Below are positions 51,001 through 63,000 of a DNA stretch of 64,000 nucleotides, piece by piece; the stretch's first letter is position 1; each line of letters starts with the position of its first letter. Where the stretch lies: positions 113,626-177,625 of the forward strand of contig WBMW01005081.1 of the NCBI GenBank assembly GCA_013396635.1, read 5' to 3'. The translations under genes were made by a program, and so were the position numbers. The notes below the pieces were generated by a model. That model did no database searches and was not told the origin of the DNA. It saw only the letters and a program-made list of their open reading frames with translations. This DNA comes from Penelope pileata (Eukaryota > Chordata > Aves > Galliformes > Cracidae).

Positions 51001-54000
51001 TGTCTGAAATCAAATGCACTTCACAAGTAAAGTAACTTTGTCATAACTTCACTATCGTTGATTCTAGTTCAGTTATGGGTGATGGTTTTGCTACTTCACA
51101 ACCCTAAACAAATATTGACCTACGGTGGATGAAAAGGTTAAATAAAACCCCTGGTGCTTGAATGTACAGCAGGCAATGAGGGTGGGGGGACAGAGCAAGC
51201 AGATGAGCTGGAGATCAGCCAGGGAACACATCCTGCTGGCTCTCCTGGTGGGACTACAGTAGAGCCCTGGATGGGCGCCACTGGGAGAAGAAAAGTGTTA
51301 GCGTGCATAGCTTTGCACCAAGTGTTTACTGCCAAATAAAGATTAGGCATCTGCGTAAACTGCCAAGGAACTGCTCTGTGTGTACCTCAGATACATAATA
51401 GTACTTTTGAAGTATGAAAATAGGTTTAAGGAAAAACAAAATTGTTTTTCCTCTTATTAGATGCCAAAATATCAGTAGTACTCACAACAGTTGCAGTAAA
51501 GATTGTACTGCTTGCTGTAGTGTTGCTGAGTAAAATGGTTTGCGTTTGCAGAAAGCCCAACTTTAAAAGATATACAGGTGGTGTGTTTAGGTTTTACATC
51601 CCTGCAAGAGGTGGGCTGGCGAACAGTCACCATATGTTACATGCATCACTGGTAGGGCTGGGGGTTCAAGGTGTCACTGGAGGAAGCAGTGTTGTTGTGT
51701 GAGATTGCTGCTCCTCTGCTCGAGCACCTCTGGACACATTCCCTTCTGCTTTTGGCTAAATATGGGGTGAGGACAGAACTGGCAACTATGAGACCTTTGT
51801 GCATCTCTGGCAAACCTTCCCCAGAATAAGCCACAGCAACCAAAAAGTGCCCAAATACCGTGGTAGCGGGTGTTGCAGGAACTTGTGGACAGGAAAAGTA
51901 CGCGCCTGTTGGAGCGTACATTTAGTTGTTCTTAGCAGTATGAAATAATATTCCTCAGACATTGCCCTGAAATATGCTTTTCTTTAAAGTATTGCACTGC
52001 TGTTTCTCTTCAGAGAGCTTATCTGAAGTGTCCAGGAAAAAAAAAAAAAAATCTGGATCTGATTACTGCTGAACTGTACGAATTTCAGCATTGAGCAGCA
52101 ATCTTCTATCACGCTACCTCTGTGCAAGTCTGGCTGTAACCACAGTATTATCTGTGTTTGTCATTCCTCTTGCTAGCTATTGTCTTATTGCCAAAGCCTC
52201 TCTGAAGACTGTATGTCCTGAGGTATCTCTCCAGAACACTGATAACTTGGGATTCATATGCAGAGAGCACACTGTACAAATGAGAATTACGCAGTATATG
52301 CTTTGTGCTGTCAGGATGTGTTACTTGGGGTTCATCCAGGCTAGGTTTATGATTGCCAGATGTGGACGAGCAAAAGATGCACATAAAGGTGCTCTCCAGG
52401 GATAGCAAAGGATGGCAGATAGAGCCTGTATTATTCTACTGCAGTGTATGTCAGAGCACAGCTGTCCTGAGCAGTCAGGGCCCGGAGGAGACCGCAGACC
52501 AGATGAGTGGCTGGCCAGTTTGTGGCTTCCCGGCATGGCACGAGCCTGGCAGTGCCAGAAAATCCAGTAAGGTGGGAAAGGGCGTGATCGGAAACAGAAT
52601 ATTCAACACAACTGGTTTGTTAAATGTTATTGTCATTGAGTGTGACAAAGCGCAAAGTGGTACGTTTCTTCTTGCCAGTGCTTCTTTACAAAGAAGTGCT
52701 TAGCTTCTCTGAGAGCAGTGTCTACAATTGTTAGTTGAATTTCACTTGGATTTCAACTTTCATTTGAATTTTGCTTCTTTCACGTGGAAAGAACTTGGTT
52801 AGACATACTGATTTGGCGCTGTTATTTGTTGTTGTTTTCTTTAAAGATAAATGAAAGTATCTTATGAAGAGAGGCTTAGATGACCGTTCATCCTGGATCT
52901 TTTCTGAAGTAAAATAATTGCAGTACAAAGACAACATCCTTTCTCTAGTGCCTGTTTTCATACTCTGCTATAGTGCAGTGATTTGAAAAATGAGCTAATG
53001 TTAAAAGAAATTAGTAGTAGGTTTTGCTTGAGGCGTAACTTGTTCTCATGTTACGAGATGGAGGAAAACATAGCAAGGACTCTGAAACTTGGTTAGAAGT
53101 CATTACAGCAGACCTTTTCCCTGGGGCAGAACTTGTGTTGCCTGACGGGCATATGTCCGAGGCAATGCCTTTTTCAGAGGTTTGTGTGTTAGATTGTACT
53201 GCTTGTTGTTTGTTATTCTTAACCAGAAAGTTATGTCTTTGATTTCTTTTATATGGCACATGTAATGAAGAAACAGCAGTGGAAAAGTTCTGCATAAGTT
53301 GATTTAAGCGTTAGCTACTGATAAATGCTCGATTCAGCCTGACTTGTACCACCTCATCACTAGTTACTTGGAAAAGGAAGCATGCCAATCGGTCTGCTGT
53401 GACAGCAGCGCTGGTCTGAGCAGCACTGTGTTATGTTATGCTTTACACCCGTTTTTGCCTTTGTAATGAATGACAGTAAGACGAGTACAACAGGTATTAT
53501 AGGAGGAAAGCACTGAATGTGATTTTCATCCCTCTGTCAGACAATAGCCTTCTGTAGTGGGAGGGAAATTTAGTCGGAGAATGTCACTCAAGTGATTTTT
53601 TTTTTTTTTTTTTTTCCAATCGTGCTGGCCTTTTCCCAGGCTCCTTGCTGCATGCATTGGAGAAATTTAGGCGCCTATTTTATCCAGTCTGTCATTATCT
53701 TCAGAAATAAAGTGCTAAGGACTGTCTTCATTTATGATTTACCCAGTGTCAGTTTTGTTTGGGAAATTATGGAAGTGATTGCAGGCTGTGATGTGCTGTG
53801 TTAGAGATACTGGGTGCATGACTATTTACATGCTATGGGTGGTCCAAATTGAGTACTGAAAAACAAAATCACAGATCCAAAGCAACAGTTATGAAGAGTT
53901 AGCTGTTGACAATGCTATTAACAACTTTTGGAAATGGTGCTATGATAATATCCTTCAAAACTACTGCTGTTTTGGGAGCAACAGCAGCAAAGGGGATGTG

Positions 54001-57000
54001 AGCAGGAAAAAGAAAAAGGATGAAGAACTTGAGAATAAATCTACAGATAAGAAACTGTAGAGGAGAAGGTCTGTATTGTTGCTTTTAAAGTCATAACAAA
54101 TTCAGGAGTTAATAGGGAAAGCAATGGTCCAAAGCACTTAGCCTGAGTTCAGGCTTCTTTGAAGGAACACATGAAGAAATGTCCGCTGCAGCAGCGTGCT
54201 TCGTATTGACCTGTGACACCAGGGAGTTGAATGAAGAAATAGTGATACTTCAGCTTTTTTGCTGCCAAAAGGCTTTGTGAAACTGTAACTGTTCCTCTGC
54301 AAACTCACTGGAATAAGGACGATTTTGTATTTGCTCCTTGATATGACCCATCTGTTCAACAACAGCCAAACTGTGGTTAAAATGTGTTTAGAAAAATAAA
54401 GCAACTCCTCAAGACTCCTGGTGTCACAGCCCAAGCTCTGTATCTAAGAGGACAGTGGCATTACAGGCAGACTGTGCTGACTGTCGTATCTAAAATACAG
54501 CATATGTAGTTTACCATATGATAGGTCTAACCTAAGCTGGTGCAAATCATCTCCCGAGAAGTGTCCTTAAACTGCCTTCTGTCCTACAAAGAAACATAAC
54601 ATCAGTTCCAGTCTTTCTTCCTGTTAACCAGTTGGGCAGGTAGCCATTTACTTATGTAGCGAGGCTTTGGCATGTAGATGACTGAAGTTTTAGTCAGACA
54701 GGTCTCTGAATTGTCAGAATATGACATAAAGTTTGATGTTGCAAAATGGTGCAGTTAACCCACGAGCTCACTTCTAATTTCTGCCTGTTGTAAATACTGA
54801 GTATAAATGCTAAATTCAAGATGTTACCTTTGCTATTGACTGCTTTTTCTATCATAACACTTGTAAGTGAGCTTACATGAAAAACATAGATGTTACTTAA
54901 AATGCATCTCCTCAAGGATAATAAAATTCAGTTAAATTTTCTTCAAATGTCTATTCTGACTTTTTGCAGAGGACTCTAGAAGAACGCTTTGTTCTTTCCA
55001 CATGGTGATTTAGAAATATTGTGCATAATTGCCCTTTTTATCTCTGTTTAACGCCAAGATTTTATTAGTTGTATTTCATTAATGAAGAATATCTATTTGC
55101 TATAAACTTCCACCTTTTTAAAAAGAAAAATGCAAGCTGAATTTGTACAACAGGAGGCTTGAATACATCTGTTATCTCTTCGTATCTTTGTATCTTTCCC
55201 AGGGAGTGCTGTCCAACATCTCTTCCATCACTGACCTGGGAGGCTTTGATCCAGTTTGGCTCTTCCTAGTGGTAGGAGGAGTTATGTTCATTTTGGGATT
55301 TGCAGGATGCATTGGAGCTTTGCGAGAAAATACCTTTCTTCTCAAATTTGTAAGTAGCATCTCTGGCATTCAATAGTTACATATCAAAACTCATGTTTGT
55401 TTTTTTCTGCTCAGCTGTGTGAAGATTTTAAAGAACCTTTTGGGGAGTGGAAGGTGTTACTGATGTGAGAGTACTGTTCTCTGAATCTCTCTTGCTTAAC
55501 TGTTAACGCTTCACAGATCTCAATTCCTGCTGTTTACTTTTGTTTGTTTGTTTTAAGGTTTAGAGCTATTGATGGTAAGAATCGTAACATGGAACTACCT
55601 CTTTTCATAGGGGTATAGCCTAACACTTTGATTTCCTGTCACTACAAGAGAGAAGTTTCTGCTAAGAACCTGAATATTGAATTTAGAGTCCATAACCAGC
55701 TGCCTGTGAATTAGGAGGAATGTTAATATGCTACTGAATGGGACCACTGTGATTTCTGCTATGCAAGTAACCTGTGTGGAACAGAGGAGATAGGCCTTCT
55801 AGGAAGGGGTTGCTTGCTGATAATACTTGGCTCTGTACTGTTTGGCTGATGTCAGAAGGCCTCCTTGCTTAATGACAATTTAAGATTTAGAATAAATTCA
55901 AGGTTCTTTCCTTCCCTATCTCAGTTTCAAGAGTTAAGCACAGCTTGAATAGTATTTGCCTTCATAACCATTAACTGTCAATATATACAAAACAGAAAGG
56001 TTCCCAGTGAAACAACAGCCTTCAGGTGACGTCTTTGGCTCCCACTGACGAATTGTATTACGGGAGGAGGTAACTGATAGTTACGGTTCTTGAGCCATTG
56101 ATAAAACAGCTTGAGATAGGTCTAGCTTGTTTTCTTCTTGCCTTTAAAAAAAAAAAAAAAAAAATCAGGAAAGAAAGCTATTGTGAGTTTTTTTTCTCTT
56201 CTTTACTTCTCTCGGCTTCCCTAAAACATACCCATCTGCTGTACCAGAAATAGCTTCCTATACAGCAGCTGACAAAGAAATTAAAAATGCATCTGAACAA
56301 ACACAGAGAGCATACTAACATGAGACTTAAAGGCACAGTTGCAAAAGGGATGGGCTTCTAGTATATGAGGACCCCTGTGTATTTTAAAACACTGTAGACT
56401 CAGTGGAGATGCTTAGAGAAAGTGGCAGATCGTTAGTAATGCCTTTGGCATCCATTGCGTTTGCATTAATCATCACAGCCTCATTTGGGTTTAATGTGGA
56501 TGTGAGTCATTCTGTAGACATTCCTCTCTGACTTAGTCGTTAATTAATTTCTGCTGTTACCAATTTTTGCTTTAACTGCTTGGGCAAAGTTTTACCAGTG
56601 AGGATGTCTAAAGAAAAAAATCACTTAGAAAGCATTTAGTTGGCTCCATTTATGTTCTGTGCCTTGGACAATGGGAGTGCCTACCCAGAAATTTAAGATA
56701 ATTTTTCAGAGGACCTGGCAGGTGGCCATCTCTGTTGAAATTTACAGTGAACTCTTTTGGGCTTCTTTGGAAATTCCAGTGAAATGTCCTGCTCTAGGTG
56801 CCAAAGCTTGAATTCGTTGGCATTTTTATTATTTGCTAGAATAAAATTAAGAGTACTGTACTACAACTCTAATGAAAAAATGATGTATTTTTAATTAATT
56901 TTTTTTTGTCTGTAGAAATAGCTTGAGCTTATACTAAAACAGAGGAAGCTCTGCCACCAGGCGTAATTGTGAGCCTTGAAAAATAAATTTTTGGCCAGAC

Positions 57001-60000
57001 AGCAAAATAATTTTAATGTTTTTCTTTTTCTTTATAGTTTTCTGTGTTTCTTGGAATTATTTTCTTCTTGGAGCTCACTGCTGGTGTTCTAGCATTTGTT
57101 TTCAAAGACTGGATCAAGGACCAGCTGTATTTCTTTATAAACAACAACATCAGAGCGTACCGAGATGACATTGATTTGCAAAACCTCATAGACTTTACAC
57201 AGGAATATGTAAGTAGGACTATGTTTATTTTTTAATGTTAGCTTTAAAGAAATACCTTCTGTTTTTTACTTTCTATCTGTTTGGTTTCTTCAAGGACTAA
57301 CAGAAATATACTGGAATATAATCCTTGTTGTATTCGCAGTACTTCTACAAATGCACAGCACCTGTGAACAGTGGCTATTTGTTGATGTATAATTTAGCAA
57401 AACAATTAAGGTGGAGAGTTGGGGTGATTTATTCATGAAGAACTTTCAAGGTAGTGTGTCAAATTGACTATTTACCATGAGTCTTGTGTTCAGGTTGTTA
57501 GAGCATGTTCTGTGTGTCTATAAAGATATTTTCAGTAGGGGTTGTTTTCAAAATACTTTGTTCTGAGCTTGATGGAAGATTATTCAGTTCAGAGTTGCAT
57601 GTTAGTGGTGTTTTGGCAACATTAGAGGTGCTGCACCATGCTGCAGAATGGCAGAGCTGCTTGGCTGTTCCGAGTTGAAACAACGACGTTCTGTCTTTTT
57701 AAGAACAAGAATGCAGTTAGCTAAACAAAGTGGGCAGCTCATAAAGTTCTTGTAAGAAATCACTACACGATGCTTCACCAGCACCTGGTGGGGACGGTAG
57801 GGTAAGGTCAGAGATGAACATGCTTGTGCAGGTTCGGAGCTCAAATTTGTCTGTGCATAAAGGGGTCTTGCGCTGGCTTTCATGCACAAGTCATTTTGTC
57901 AGTGCATTCTTGCTCCAGTACTCTCTTCTGGCCCATGTTTATGAACTTGGCTTTGAATTTGGCCCCGTGTAGCTGCCTCATTAAGTGTTGGTTGAAATCC
58001 TGATATCTCTTTATTTTTATATATTCTGCAAATATATTTATTCAATGTTTGAGTTGCTTATACGTGCCTTGGGGGAAAAAGTGTGAGTAACAGAATGTGG
58101 ATCCTTGTTCTGGTTTGAACCTTTTCCAGCCTGAAGAAGGCCAGAGATCTGCTCTAGATAAAACCTGCTCTTCTAACTGGATTAGCACTCTTGACCGTTA
58201 AGTCAGGGGCTGTGTGAGTCTGGAGAGCAAGCTGCTTTTTCAGCTAGGAGAGATAAGATGTGGAGGCAGCATATTTCTGGTAATTCAGGTGGAACTGTGT
58301 TGCATCCACAGAGAGAGAATTTCCAGGGCTGAGAGATGTGGGACTGTTCAGCCTGGAGAAGAGAAGACTGAGAGGAGATCTCATCATTGTTTATAAATAT
58401 CAAAAGTGCAGGAGTTAAATGGGTGGGCCCAGGCTCTCTTCAGTGGTGTGCAGTGACAGGACAAGGGAAAATGGGCAAAAACTGGAACGCAGGAAGTTCC
58501 ATACAAACGTTGAGGAAGAACTTCTTTACTGTGAGGGTGACAGAGCACTGGAACAGAGAGGTTGTGGAGTCTCTTTCTCTGGAGATATTCAAAATTCACC
58601 TGAGTGCTTTTCTGCCTAACCTACTGTAGGGAGCCTGCTTTAGCAAAGAGGTTGGACTTGATGATCCCCAGAGGTCCCTTCCAAACTCTGTAATTCTATG
58701 ATTCCAACGCTTCAAAACGTGCATAGTTAGATTGATTTATTTATTATTAGTATGTTTTTAGTTGGCATAGATGGCATCCTTGGGCTAGATTCTGGAGTAC
58801 TGTGAACTGTCAGTCCTCCACTGCTGTCCAGTCCATTCTTTGTGTGGTCAGTATGTTTTACTAGAGACTGAATGTAACATTTGGGGTATTTACTTTTTGA
58901 AGGATTCTGCTTTCCTTCAGTTAAGGTGTTACTTGTTAAATGTGTGATGTGCAGTAGCTGCTGAATTTATACTGCCTGGTGTACAGCGTAGCAAAGATTC
59001 CTCCAAACTGGCAAATAGAGTAGCTGTACTAGCACAGCGCTTGGCACTGCTGGCTTTTACTGAGAACACAGGGCACATTAGACTGGCAGTATTAGACTGG
59101 GCTATACTGTCCCTGGTGCCTGAGCTTGTAGAACCATGCGGTTCTGTGCTTTTAGGCTTGCCAGTGTGCTCCATGGCTTTCTCTCCAAAGAGCAACATTG
59201 TGGGATGTGAACGAAACTTTAAATGGTGATTTTAGAACAACTTAGAAGTTTGGAGTGGTCTTTAAAAAGAATTCAATAATGTAGCCCCAATGAAATGAGG
59301 GAATCTCAGATTCTTTATGGAAATCTAGAGGGAAACTGGCAGCAATGATATGTTTTATTGCTGAAATTTGTTGATCCTGAAAGTCAAAAAGCTCTCCTTT
59401 CTTTGTTCTAGTGGCAGTGCTGTGGGGCTTTCGGAGCTGATGACTGGAACCTCAATATTTACTTCAATTGCACAGATTCCAACGCAAGTCGAGAGCGCTG
59501 TGGTGTGCCGTTCTCTTGCTGCACTAAAGACCCTGCCGTAAGTCACAGCTGAGAGAGCAGGATGGGTCTGCTGAAGTTGTGCGTGATCTTAACTTTTCAA
59601 AAAAATAAAGGATGGTGGAACTTGAAGCTCAGTGTAACTACTAATTTCTCTTCCACCAGCAAAAATCCTGAGCTAACTTAAGTCTTCGCTGTATGCTTTT
59701 CATGTTTGCTGCTTTTCATTAGAATGAGAGAACCACGAGCTTGCCTGCACGTAGGTATTAATTTGAGCAAGTATAAAAAGCAGAAGCCCATAACAAGTTG
59801 AAGGATATGAGCTTTAAACTGATTATCATCAGGATATTTCATTTGCTGCCTTAAAGAACAGCATTTCTAAGGTCAGGCACTAAAGCAGGTATCACCCATT
59901 ATTTAGTGGAGTGTCCAGAGGCTGCTGTCAGGTTGACCTGGTTTGTGCTAGGTGCAGTAATAAATGACAGCCTGTGCTCTGAAGAACTGGCATGTGTTTG

Positions 60001-63000
60001 CATTAGTATCTTGAGACAGCCACAGAAAACTTTTCACTCTTGTCTCCCATTAAAATTACTGCTTGTCCTGCAGTCACCTGAGATCAGACTTGAAAGGTCA
60101 GAAGTTTTTGAGGGAGCAGCTCTTTTAATAAAAATTTCACGTCCTTTTCAATAGTTACAGTTCTGGTTCACCAAGCAGAAGATGCTGGAGCCATATGTTA
60201 CTAGGACAAATGTGATCAAGAGTGCAGGGAAGCAGTTCATGACAGTGAAAAGCTTGGAATAGGGATGGGTGCGTGCATGGAGACTGTTACATGGCTAAGA
60301 CTGCATATATTTGGCTTTCATACAGTTGAAAGAAGCAGCCTGTGGGTGCTTGTATTATCTAGTAGTTCAGCTATGGCTTTTTGTCCACTTGGAATGACTC
60401 CTAGTTCCTTGAATATCAGAGTCCGTAGCGCTGACTAAAATCAGGCAAGTTGCCAGTGGGCAGCTCAGGTGCTTCCTGCCAGTCACTACTGCTGCCCTCC
60501 TCCTCTGCCCTCCGTTTGCACAAGCTGCCTCCTGGTTCCTCTACAGTGAACGTGTCTTCACACTAGTTTGAATCTTCCTTGCAAGTGGCTTTTAACAAAG
60601 CAGAAAGCGTGTTAGGCTAAAGCATTATCTTATGCTTAGGATTTTCCCCCAGTGTTCACCAGTCTGCCCGCCCACCCACACAGAGAGGTCATCACAACCC
60701 AGTTTTAAAAATATAGTTGTTATAAAACCAAACCAGTGACAGTGCTACAAGGTAATCCTATAAGTACATAATCCATGCCGAAGTTCTCTTTCTCTTTGTC
60801 TCTGTATATAGTTATGCATTTTTTTTAGGGAGTCAATGCAGTAACCGGAAACTTAATGAGCCTCATTCTTATTCATTGCAGGGAAGCAGCACACTTACTT
60901 GCCTTTAAAACAAAGGCTCTCTCCGTATGCATTACATATTACATGCGTTACTTTAATATAAGGGTAACCAAGCTGTGACAGATTTATTATGTGCAATGAT
61001 ATACACAGATTTATTCCCTGGCAAAGCAGATTTGTCCCATTTGGAATTAGGGTGCAGCGTTGGACTGATGCAAAAAGTTATGTGCATATTTTTTTGAGCA
61101 GGACTTTTTTTTGGTCTAGCCCTTAGTTTAGCTTAAATTAGGAAGTGAAAAGTTTAAGGTAAGCCAAAGCAAGTCTCCTTTAAAACAAATTTAGACTCTT
61201 GTAGTTCACTTCGTAGTTTAACAAGTTGAAATGTTCTACGTTTTTCTACCTGCAAGGCCTAGAAAAGTTGGCATATTTCCATTTCGTTCCTCATGCTATT
61301 TTTTCAGTTAACAAATCCTGAGGTTAAAGACAGAAGATGTTGGTAATAAAGCACGTAGGCATTCAGCACAGAGAGGAAAGCTTAAAATCCCTCTGTTGGA
61401 ATCTTATCTGCTTTTGCAGCCTTGAAATGCATGGCTCTGTGATATTCTAGGTCCTGGAACAGGAGCATTCATCTCGTTAAAAGATAAAAATTACTCAAAT
61501 CACAAAGGTCCATTGAGGGAACTCAACTTGGGCAACTGACAGGAGCGCTACCAGTTGGCATACTTCCTGCAAAGTGGGAAAACACTTAGAGGAGCTTAAC
61601 TGCTGACAGGAGGTGATTTCTTTTTCCATATGGCTGTTATTTAAAATCTGTCTACTGGCTATGTTTGTTACTTCCCACAATTTGATTAAATTGTGATGTT
61701 CAGTACACCTAGCTAAAATTGGCTGATTTTCAGACTTCCTTGAGTAGCTCCTTCTGCTCACTGTTATTATATGAGCCGATAACTTAATATTTTGCTGCAA
61801 AACTGAAGCTGAAGCAAAGTAGTTGCTTCATTTTATTGCCCTGCAATGTCTGTATATACAGAGTAAAGGCAACTTCAGCTTCCACTGGGTAGCACTTGTT
61901 CAGCGGGAAGGGTCTGCCATAGTCTGTTTTATTTCCTGTGCTTGGGGAGTGCTGAAGCAGAGGCAGTAGGAAGTCAGCTCCTTCCCCATCGGTATAAAGA
62001 TCCCATAAGAAAGAATGGGCAGTAGTAAACATCACCCATTTCTTCTTTTTCCTCTATAGTTTTTGGAAAGGAACTAGGTACTATATATATTTCTACAGAC
62101 ATCCTGTGTAAGAACTTGCAGCTTCTGGAAACAGAACCACTCCTTCTCACTTCTTCACGCTGCACAGACTGAACACTGACAAACGTTAACTGTAGTCTTT
62201 GTATGTTTTCATTACAGACAGAACCTTTTCGGCAGAAAGGTCTTTTGCTTCAAATAGATGCTTCCTAATCCCTTTGCTTTGATTTCCAAATGCTTGCGTC
62301 TGGAATGTGAGGTTTACCCAAGCAGAGGACTGATATTTCCACTGTGTTCCTCTGAGAGCTGAAAGTGTTTTTTGACCACGTGCTTTGCTTGGTGCAAATA
62401 ATTAATAGCACGGAATGGAGAAGAAAAGGGTCTTTTTTAAAAGTTAGGGTGGCTGTCTTACATATAGGGCCAACTCTGGGGAACTGGGACAGGATGCTTT
62501 GTAGACGTTTCACTCATTTGCCTTTCTTCTCTCTCTCTCTCCTAGGAAGATGTTATCAATACTCAGTGTGGCTATGATGCAAGGCAAAAACCAGTAAGTG
62601 TTTTATTTTATTTTTTCTTTTAATGTGGTATCCTAAGGATCTGAATCCCTCTTGCAAAAGCAGGTTATTTTCTGATGGATGATTGAATGTAATAACCTCT
62701 GTTTTCTTCCTTCTCCTTGACAGGAAGTTGATCAGCAGATTGTTATCTACACTAAAGGCTGTGTCCCTCAATTTGAGAAATGGTTGCAGGACAATCTTAC
62801 CATAGTTGCCGGTATATTCATTGGGATAGCATTGCTGCAGGTAAAGGTCATGTTTCTTGTAATCAGTTACACAGAAGAACAGAGAAATAAAACATGGCTG
62901 CTGGGTGGGCACTGAATATGAGAAATGGAAATACAACGCGTGTTTCATTTAGAAAAATAGAGTCTGTAGATTGTAGTGAGGTGTACTGTATATGCATGAG

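Larger units (their letters stand above)
45007..55202 (+). other. TSPAN5: TSPAN5 intron 2 (10,196 bp)
   Basis: Bounded by GTAAGT and CCCAG. Holds a 16-A run (45136-45151), a CR1 copy (47252-47652), a CR1 tail (50404-50456), a 17-A run (48360-48376), a 15-A run (52037-52051) and a 21-T run (53596-53616). No other coding sequence is supported. Confidence 0.9.

Noticed and set aside
62556..62948. 130-codon open frame on the - strand
   Set aside because: Antisense shadow of TSPAN5 exons 6 and 7.
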